Shown: piece by piece, positions 30,175 to 35,381 of the stretch
How the letters are laid out: every line of letters begins with the position of its first letter
Position numbering within the stretch: position 1 is the first letter of the stretch
Assembly (NCBI GenBank): GCA_018365265.1
Contig: JAGZKI010000025.1
Coordinates: 1 to 35,381, forward strand
From: Streptococcus parasanguinis
GTDB lineage: Bacteria > Bacillota > Bacilli > Lactobacillales > Streptococcaceae
Direction: 5' to 3'
Length of the DNA: 35,381 nt
Program-made: the position numbers and the translations under genes
Notes under the pieces: generated by a model
Databases searched by the model: none
What the model was told of the DNA's origin: nothing
Seen by the model: the letters and a program-made list of their open reading frames with translations, nothing else

Positions 30175-31131
30175 TTATTTCTTGTGGTAGGCAAATAGAG
30201 GACTAACAGGTTTTCTTTCTTGAATGCGAACAATAGCTTCAGCGATCAGTTCGCTAGCTGTCAGATAGTTAATATTTTTTGGAGTTGATCCGTTTGGGGC
30301 AACAGAATCAGTTACCAAGATTTCTTTGATTGGAGCTTGGTCTAATAACTCGACAGCTCCTTTCACAAATAAACCATGGCTTGAAACAGCATAAATTTCA
30401 GTAGCACCTTCGCGTTCGACGATTTTCGCAGCTTCTGAGAATGTCTTCCCAGTATTGAGGATATCGTCAATCAAGATCGCTTTTTTATCTTTGACATCCC
30501 CGATAATATAGCCATAATCACGGTTCGAATCATCTTGCTCGTAATCAATGATGGCAATCGGTGCATCAAGATATTCTGCTAAACTACGAGCTCGTTTGAC
30601 ACCTGAATTTTTAGGACTGACGACTACAACATCAGGACCAGTTAGACCTTTGTTGATGTAGTGCTCTGCAAAAAGTGGAATGGTAAAGAGGTTATCCACG
30701 GCAATATCGAAGAAACCTTGAACCTGCACTGCATGGAGATCCAGTGTGACGACACGATCCACCCCAGCTTTGACCAACATGTTTGCGACGAGTTTAGCAG
30801 TGATTGGTTCACGAGGAGCAGCAGTCCGGTCTTGGCGAGCATAACCGAAGTAAGGCATGACCACATTGACAGTATTTGCGCTGGCCCGTTGGCAAGCATC
30901 TACCATAATTAACAGTTCCATCAAGTGATTGTTGACAGGGAAACTGGTTGATTGAATGATATAAATATCATATCCACGAACACTTTCCTCAATATTGACT
31001 TGGATTTCACCATCTGAGAATTGACGGGATGAAATTTTCCCAAGTGGAACCCCAGCGTGATCCGCAATCTTTTGCGCAATCTCTGGATTTGAATTGAGAG
31101 AGAAGAGCTTCATATTTTTTTTATCTGACAT
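30175..31131 (-). CDS. prs: ribose-phosphate pyrophosphokinase
   Basis: Makes PRPP from ribose 5-phosphate and ATP, for nucleotide, histidine and tryptophan synthesis. 318 residues. Family motifs: SRQFSDGEIQVNI near the N-terminus, PYFGYARQDRTAAPREPITAKL (ATP loop; RQDR), VVTLDLHAVQVQGFF, and the PRPP-binding IDDILNTGKTFSEAA. The DLHAVQVQGFF and DDILNTGKT variants (instead of DLHAxQIQGFF and DDIIDTAGT) mark the second streptococcal Prs type. Start ATG 31131, with GAGG about 10 bases upstream. First gene of a four-gene minus-strand operon. Confidence 0.95.
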   Translation of the reverse strand: MSDKKNMKLFSLNSNPEIAQKIADHAGVPLGKISSRQFSDGEIQVNIEESVRGYDIYIIQSTSFPVNNHLMELLIMVDACQRASANTVNVVMPYFGYARQDRTAAPREPITAKLVANMLVKAGVDRVVTLDLHAVQVQGFFDIAVDNLFTIPLFAEHYINKGLTGPDVVVVSPKNSGVKRARSLAEYLDAPIAIIDYEQDDSNRDYGYIIGDVKDKKAILIDDILNTGKTFSEAAKIVEREGATEIYAVSSHGLFVKGAVELLDQAPIKEILVTDSVAPNGSTPKNINYLTASELIAEAIVRIQERKPVSPLFAYHKK

Positions 31132-31203
31132 GTGATTCCAACCTCATTTAGATTTTTGATCTTAGCACTATTTTAGCAAAAATTTGCGATAATTTCAGCT
31201 ATT

Positions 31204-31761
31204 TTACAATCTTTCCGCCAATCTGGCGATTTTATTTTTAGCAGCTTTGTAGACGATTCCATGCTCTTTGATGAACTGATGGAAATTTTCTTCCTGCTCA
31301 GCGGTTTCGACCTCGATTTCTAATTCATAATCTTCAGTGTCTAGATAGAGACTGTGGTCTAGTGCCACCAATCCTGCAGCTGTTTCTTTTTCGAATCGTT
31401 CTGTTGTAAGGCTTCCCCAGACAGCGAGTTGCTCAACAGAGATTTCTTTAGAGATTAAGAGGTTTTTGATTTCTCCGTCAGGAAACTGTTGGTGTTGAAG
31501 GATCGCCTCGGTTTCTTCTGGGTTGAGGTCTTGATTGTACTCGAAATGGCCAACATCTTCAGGGACTTTGAGAGTCAATTCAGCCTGATCTGTGAAAGTA
31601 CGCACCCGCAAGGCCATTTTTTCCTTACGGATGAGCTGGTCGGGTGTATCGATATAGTGATTGGTTTGGACAACCAATTCTGTATCAGCAAAAAGTGGAA
31701 GGAGGGATTGGTATTCCTCCTTGTCTAGCATGGTTTTGTATTCAATTTCTAAGTGGTTCAT
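31204..31761 (-). CDS. CYTH domain protein (triphosphate tunnel enzyme)
   Basis: 185 residues from ATG 31761: MNHLEIEYKTML carries the ExExK signature (Glu5, Glu7, Lys9) of the CYTH/triphosphate tunnel metalloenzyme family. RVRTF, LTLKVPED and YELEIEVE supply the alternating charged tunnel strands. Members hydrolyse inorganic triphosphate, thiamine triphosphate or related compounds. The frame is open to 31797, but the longer start removes the ribosome binding site (AAAGGACC, eight bases before 31761). Divergent from relQ, an arrangement I know from other streptococci, which suggests a link to nucleotide or alarmone turnover. Confidence 0.88.
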   Translation of the reverse strand: MNHLEIEYKTMLDKEEYQSLLPLFADTELVVQTNHYIDTPDQLIRKEKMALRVRTFTDQAELTLKVPEDVGHFEYNQDLNPEETEAILQHQQFPDGEIKNLLISKEISVEQLAVWGSLTTERFEKETAAGLVALDHSLYLDTEDYELEIEVETAEQEENFHQFIKEHGIVYKAAKNKIARLAERL

Positions 31762-31796
31762 TTTGTGGTCCTTTGCTTTTTTTCGAAAGCGATTCA

Positions 31797-31805
31797 TGAT
31801 ATAAT
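31797..31805 (+). promoter_or_regulatory. relQ extended -10 promoter
   Basis: TGA-TATAAT, an extended -10 in the 95-base divergent gap between the CYTH gene and relQ. No clear -35 hexamer is visible. Confidence 0.6.
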
Positions 31806-31856
31806 AAGAGATGTGTTTATTGTATACAAAAATGGTTCAGATTACAAGGTGGTAGG

Positions 31857-32528
31857 ATGGCAATTGATTGGGAAAACTTCTTAGATCCGTATATCCAAGC
31901 AGTTGGGGAATTAAAAATCAAACTGCGTGGGATTCGTAAGCAATATCGTAAGCAACAAAAGCATTCTCCAATTGAGTTTGTCACAGGTCGGGTCAAGCCG
32001 ATTGAGAGCATCCGTGAAAAGATGATCCGAAGAAATATTTCTGAAGAAAATCTGGCTCAGGATATGCAAGATATTGCTGGTCTTCGCATCATGGTTCAGT
32101 TTGTGGACGATGTGGACGAGATCCTAGAGGTTCTGAGACAACGGCAGGATATGCGCGTGGTCCAAGAGCGAGATTACATCCGCCACAAGAAATCAAGTGG
32201 CTACCGGAGTTACCATGTCGTGGTCGAGTACCCGGTCGATACCATTGATGGAAATGAAACGATCTTAGCAGAGATTCAAATTCGGACCTTGTCCATGAAT
32301 TTTTGGGCAACCATTGAACACTCGCTCAATTATAAATATAAAGGAGACTTTCCAGACGAGATCAAAAAACGCTTAGAGACGACAGCAAACCTGGCCTATC
32401 TCTTGGATGAAGAGATGGGGGCAATTCGGGATGCGATTCAGGAGGCTCAAGCCCTGTTTGATCCACTTCATCGTAAGTTAAATGATGGCGTTGGAAATAG
32501 TGATGACACAGATGAAGACTACAGGTAA
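31857..32528 (+). CDS. relQ: small alarmone synthetase RelQ
   Basis: (p)ppGpp synthetase without hydrolase or regulatory domains. 223 residues, the RelQ/YjbM length. Synthetase motifs: TGRVKPIESIREKM, DIAGLRIMVQF, SSGYRSYHVVVEYP, and AEIQIRTLSMNFWATIEHSL with the catalytic Glu. It transfers pyrophosphate from ATP to GDP or GTP and forms tetramers in the family. Start ATG 31857 behind AAGGTGGTAGG. It begins a four-gene operon relQ-nadK-RluA-pta, which ties the alarmone to NADP supply and acetyl-phosphate in the same transcript. The C-terminus overlaps nadK. Confidence 0.95.
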   Translation: MAIDWENFLDPYIQAVGELKIKLRGIRKQYRKQQKHSPIEFVTGRVKPIESIREKMIRRNISEENLAQDMQDIAGLRIMVQFVDDVDEILEVLRQRQDMRVVQERDYIRHKKSSGYRSYHVVVEYPVDTIDGNETILAEIQIRTLSMNFWATIEHSLNYKYKGDFPDEIKKRLETTANLAYLLDEEMGAIRDAIQEAQALFDPLHRKLNDGVGNSDDTDEDYR

Positions 32529-33330
32529 AAAAGTATCCATTATTCGCAATCGCAAGCGTCAAAGTGAAGAGGTTTTTCAGCAGTTGCGCTACAAGCTTCG
32601 GAAAAATAATTTTATTTTGACGGAGAAGCACCCGGATATTGTGATTTCAATTGGTGGCGATGGGATGTTGCTATCAGCCTTTCACAAATATGAACACCAG
32701 TTGGATCGGGTGCGATTTGTTGGCGTCCATACCGGACACTTAGGATTCTATACAGATTACTTAGACAGTGAAATCGATAAGCTGGTTGAAAATTTAAAAT
32801 ATGATACAGGTGCCAAGGTTTCTTACCCCATTTTGAATGTCAAGATTACTTTCGAAAATGGGGAAACCCGTACCATGAGAGCGTTGAACGAAGCGACGAT
32901 TAAGAGAAGCGACCGGACCATGGTTGCCGATCTCACGATTAATGGAGTGGATTTTGAGCGCTTCAGAGGAGATGGGATTACCGTTTCGACTCCGACAGGA
33001 AGTACGGCTTACAACAAATCCTTGGGAGGAGCAGTCCTTCACCCAACTATTGAGGCGCTACAGATCGCTGAGATTGCTAGTCTCAACAACCGTGTTTATC
33101 GTACCTTGGGTTCTTCTGTCATTGTCCCTAAAAAGGATAAGATTGAGATTACACCGACGAGACCTGGCTTTCACATTATCTCTGTTGACAATTCAACCTA
33201 TTCTTACCGCAATATTGCAAAGGTAGAATACCAGATTGACAACCATAAGATTAATTTTGTGGCAAGCTCCAGTCACACCAGCTTCTGGAATCGGGTCAAG
33301 GATGCCTTTATCGGAGATGATGGAGAATGA
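32512..33330 (+). CDS. nadK: NAD kinase
   Basis: Phosphorylates NAD to NADP. 272 residues from ATG 32512 (MKTTGKKVSIIRNRK), the length and start of pneumococcal NadK. Motifs: VISIGGDGMLLSAF (the GGDG ATP-binding loop with catalytic Asp), ALNEATIKRSDR (NE motif), and DGITVSTPTGSTAYNKSLGG. It overlaps the end of relQ by 17 bases. In-frame ATGs at 32482 and 32503 are alternatives; 32503 has GGAAA five bases upstream, so the exact start is uncertain. Translation is coupled both to relQ and to the next gene (ATGA overlap). Confidence 0.93.
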   Translation: MKTTGKKVSIIRNRKRQSEEVFQQLRYKLRKNNFILTEKHPDIVISIGGDGMLLSAFHKYEHQLDRVRFVGVHTGHLGFYTDYLDSEIDKLVENLKYDTGAKVSYPILNVKITFENGETRTMRALNEATIKRSDRTMVADLTINGVDFERFRGDGITVSTPTGSTAYNKSLGGAVLHPTIEALQIAEIASLNNRVYRTLGSSVIVPKKDKIEITPTRPGFHIISVDNSTYSYRNIAKVEYQIDNHKINFVASSSHTSFWNRVKDAFIGDDGE

Positions 33331-34220
33331 GATTTGAATTCATTGTCGATGAGCATGTTAAGGTTAAGACCTTCTTGAAAAAGCATGAGGTTTCTAAGGG
33401 GCTCTTAGCAAAGATTAAGTTTCGTGGTGGCCAGATCCTTGTCAATGGATGTCCGGAGAATGCAATTTATTTGTTGGATATTGGGGATCGCTTGGTCATT
33501 GATATTCCAGCAGAAGAAGGTTTCGAAACCCTAAAGCCCATGGATCTGCCTTTGGATATTTTGTTTGAAGATGATCATTTTTTGGTCTTAAACAAACCCT
33601 TTGGGATTGCTTCTATTCCAAGTGCGATTCATTCTAATACCTTAGCCAATTTTGTAAAAGGCTACTATGTGAAGCAGGGCTACGAGAACCAGCAGGTTCA
33701 CATTGTCACTCGCTTGGACAAGGATACTAGTGGCGTTATGCTTTTTGCAAAACATGGCTATGCCCATGCCCGCTTGGATAAGCAATTGCAGTCTAAAACG
33801 ATTCAGAAACGCTACTATGCCTTAGTCAAGGGATCTGGGAATCTTGATCCTGTCGGAGAGATTATTGCTCCGATTGCGCGTGATGAAGAGTCAATTATCA
33901 CCCGAAAGGTAGCTAAAGGTGGCAAGTATGCTCATACTAGCTACCAGGTTGTTCAATCTTTTGGAGATATTTACCTAGTGGATATTCAGTTACACACAGG
34001 TCGAACCCATCAGATCCGCGTTCATTTTTCCCATATTGGTTTTCCGCTCTTGGGAGATGATCTCTATGGCGGCAGTTTAGAAGACGGCATTGAGCGCCAG
34101 GCCCTTCATTGTCATCGTCTATCCTATTATCATCCATTTCTAGAGGAAGAATTGGTCATAGAAAGTCCACTGCCTCCAGATTTCCAAGCTGTATTAACAC
34201 AGCTTCAAACTAGTTATTAA
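33327..34220 (+). CDS. RluA-family RNA pseudouridine synthase
   Basis: 297 residues. An S4-like N-terminal part (KTFLKKHEVSKGLLAKIKFR, GQILVNG) is followed by the catalytic domain: LNKPFGIASIP, VTRLDKDTSGVMLFAK with the catalytic Asp131 (RLDxxTSG), HTGRTHQIRVHFSHIGFPLLGD given in part here (HTGRTHQIRVH). It isomerises uridine in rRNA or tRNA; whether the target is that of RluD, RluC or another enzyme cannot be told. The ATG overlaps the nadK stop (ATGA). pta follows after 21 bases. Confidence 0.92.
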   Translation: MRFEFIVDEHVKVKTFLKKHEVSKGLLAKIKFRGGQILVNGCPENAIYLLDIGDRLVIDIPAEEGFETLKPMDLPLDILFEDDHFLVLNKPFGIASIPSAIHSNTLANFVKGYYVKQGYENQQVHIVTRLDKDTSGVMLFAKHGYAHARLDKQLQSKTIQKRYYALVKGSGNLDPVGEIIAPIARDEESIITRKVAKGGKYAHTSYQVVQSFGDIYLVDIQLHTGRTHQIRVHFSHIGFPLLGDDLYGGSLEDGIERQALHCHRLSYYHPFLEEELVIESPLPPDFQAVLTQLQTSY

Positions 34221-34241
34221 TTATTAAAAGGAGTAAAACTC

Positions 34242-35216
34242 ATGGAAGTTTTCGAAAATCTCAAAGCCAACCTCGTTGGTAAGAATGCACGTATTGTATT
34301 ACCAGAAGGTGAAGAACCTCGTATCCTCCAAGCGACAAAACGCATTGTGAACGAGACAGAAGTAACCCCTGTCTTGCTTGGTAATCCGGATAAAATTCGG
34401 ATTTATCTTGAAATTGAAGGGGTTTTGGATGGATATGAAGTCATCGATCCTCATTCTTATCCAGGTTTTGAAGAGATGGTAGCTTCCTTGGTAGAACGTC
34501 GTAAGGGCAAAATGACTGAAGAAGAAGCGCGTCAAGTCTTGAAAGACGACGTTAACTATTTTGGTGTCATGTTGGTACACATGGGAATCGTTGATGGAAT
34601 GGTATCTGGTGCGATTCACTCAACAGCTGCAACTGTTCGTCCAGCTCTTCAAATTATCAAAACTCGTCCAAATGTAAAACGGACTTCAGGAGCTTTCCTT
34701 ATGGTTCGTGGATCTGAACGCTACTTGTTTGGGGACTGTGCCATCAACATCAATCCAGATGCTGAAGGATTAGCCGAAATTGCCATCAACTCAGCTATCA
34801 CAGCCAAGATGTTTGGTATTGATCCAAAAATTGCTATGTTGAGCTATTCAACAAAAGGATCTGGTTTTGGTGAAAGTGTTGATAAGGTTGTTGAAGCGAC
34901 TAAGCTTGCCCATGAACTTCGTCCAGACCTTGAAATTGACGGGGAATTGCAATTTGACGCAGCCTTTGTCCCTGCAACTGCAGCCTTGAAGGCTCCAGGA
35001 AGCAAGGTAGCAGGTCAAGCCAATGTCTTTATCTTCCCTGGTATTGAAGCAGGTAACATTGGATACAAGATGGCAGAACGTCTTGGTGGTTTTGCGGCGG
35101 TAGGTCCAGTTTTGCAAGGGTTGAACAAACCTGTCAACGACCTTTCTCGTGGATGTAATGCAGATGACGTTTACAAATTGACCTTGATTACAGCAGCTCA
35201 AGCTGTTGAACAATAA
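34242..35216 (+). CDS. pta: phosphate acetyltransferase
   Basis: Interconverts acetyl-CoA and acetyl phosphate, which with acetate kinase yields ATP and acetate. 324 residues, the short single-domain form. Signatures: RIVLPEGEEPRILQAT at the start, DGMVSGAIHSTAATVRPALQ, SYSTKGSGFGESVDKV, and VFIFPGIEAGNIGYKMAER with the CoA-site residues. Start ATG 34242 behind AAAAGGAG. Last gene of the relQ operon; 12 bases after its stop the inverted copy of the dispersed repeat begins and probably terminates the transcript. Confidence 0.96.
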   Translation: MEVFENLKANLVGKNARIVLPEGEEPRILQATKRIVNETEVTPVLLGNPDKIRIYLEIEGVLDGYEVIDPHSYPGFEEMVASLVERRKGKMTEEEARQVLKDDVNYFGVMLVHMGIVDGMVSGAIHSTAATVRPALQIIKTRPNVKRTSGAFLMVRGSERYLFGDCAININPDAEGLAEIAINSAITAKMFGIDPKIAMLSYSTKGSGFGESVDKVVEATKLAHELRPDLEIDGELQFDAAFVPATAALKAPGSKVAGQANVFIFPGIEAGNIGYKMAERLGGFAAVGPVLQGLNKPVNDLSRGCNADDVYKLTLITAAQAVEQ

Positions 35217-35227
35217 GTAATGCATTT

Positions 35228-35381
35228 AGAGAGTGGGACAGAAATCGGTAATTCGTTAAAATTCGATTTCGTCTTCCCACCCCCGCACAGTTGAGTAGGG
35301 CTGTAAAAGCTGATGAAATCAGCGTAGTAGAGCCCACTCAACCACTGCGTCTTGCTCGACAATCCAAAAATAATTGAGAGG
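35228..35381 (-). repeat. dispersed intergenic repeat, inverted copy cut by the window end
   Basis: The reverse complement of this stretch matches 21265-21417 with about seven or eight differences in 154 bases. Hairpins 3 and 2 are complete (for example GTTGAGTAGGGCT with AGCCCACTCAAC); hairpin 1 lies beyond the window. It follows pta directly and so is oriented opposite to that gene, while the 21243 copy is oriented with rpsA. Confidence 0.88.

Noticed and set aside
1..35381. CRISPR array
   Set aside because: No regularly spaced short repeats were found; the repeated stretches are the three-hairpin intergenic element only.

Overview
The window is a piece of a Streptococcus chromosome. The evidence is the gene content and protein sequences: Topo IV and gyrase subunits, a class A sortase directly after gyrA, a relQ-nadK-RluA-pta cluster, and a leuABCD operon behind a leader peptide, together with low-GC coding and AGGAGG-type ribosome binding sites. 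The proteins look closest to the mitis/sanguinis/parasanguinis side of the genus, but I cannot name a species.

Layout. 1-550: the end of an Rrf2-type regulator and a 49-codon stump of a HAD phosphatase. 621-5780: the leucine operon (leader peptide with three Leu codons, attenuator, leuA, leuB, a DUF1294 membrane protein, leuC, leuD), with two overlapping CodY-like boxes upstream of its promoter. 5800-6661: a YrdC/Sua5-like gene with its own near-perfect CodY box. 6762-7594: two tandem paralogs of unknown function. 7669-8313 (minus): plsY, divergent from parE. 8501-17987: parE and parC, separated by about 5 kb of AT-rich cargo: an unrecognised 433-aa protein, a decayed ANT(6)-type nucleotidyltransferase, a GNAT acetyltransferase, a GNAT remnant, an intact ANT(6)-type gene, a 408-aa protein with a possible PIN-like nuclease pattern, and an 88-base hairpin just before parC. 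18032-19185: ilvE behind an exact CodY box. 19421-22009: a DUF2969 protein, tRNA-Tyr, tRNA-Gln, ribosomal protein S1, tRNA-Arg and a Nudix hydrolase. 22055-23041 (minus): ldh with a catabolite-response-like site, divergent from gyrA-srtA (23240-26453). 26633-27649: a small conserved protein and radC. 27702-28349 (minus): rex. 28479-31131 (minus): prs, cysteine desulfurase, DUF1831 and DUF4649-like genes. 31204-31761 (minus): a CYTH protein, divergent from relQ-nadK-RluA-pta (31857-35216).

How the genes fit together. Leucine synthesis, the branched-chain aminotransferase and the YrdC-like gene share CodY-type boxes, which suggests one branched-chain amino acid/GTP regulon; the leu operon also appears to have ribosome-mediated attenuation. 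Ldh, Rex, Pta and NAD kinase cover pyruvate/NADH/acetyl-phosphate metabolism, while RelQ makes (p)ppGpp. GyrA and ParC both carry the quinolone-sensitive residues.

The unusual parts are the parE-parC cargo, the parC leader hairpin, and a dispersed three-hairpin intergenic repeat (21243-21423, an inverted copy at 35228-35381, and a covarying partial copy at 19305-19364). I found no CRISPR array, complete insertion sequence, integrase or rRNA. No single new system can be proven from sequence alone; the two orphan proteins in the parE-parC gap are the best candidates.
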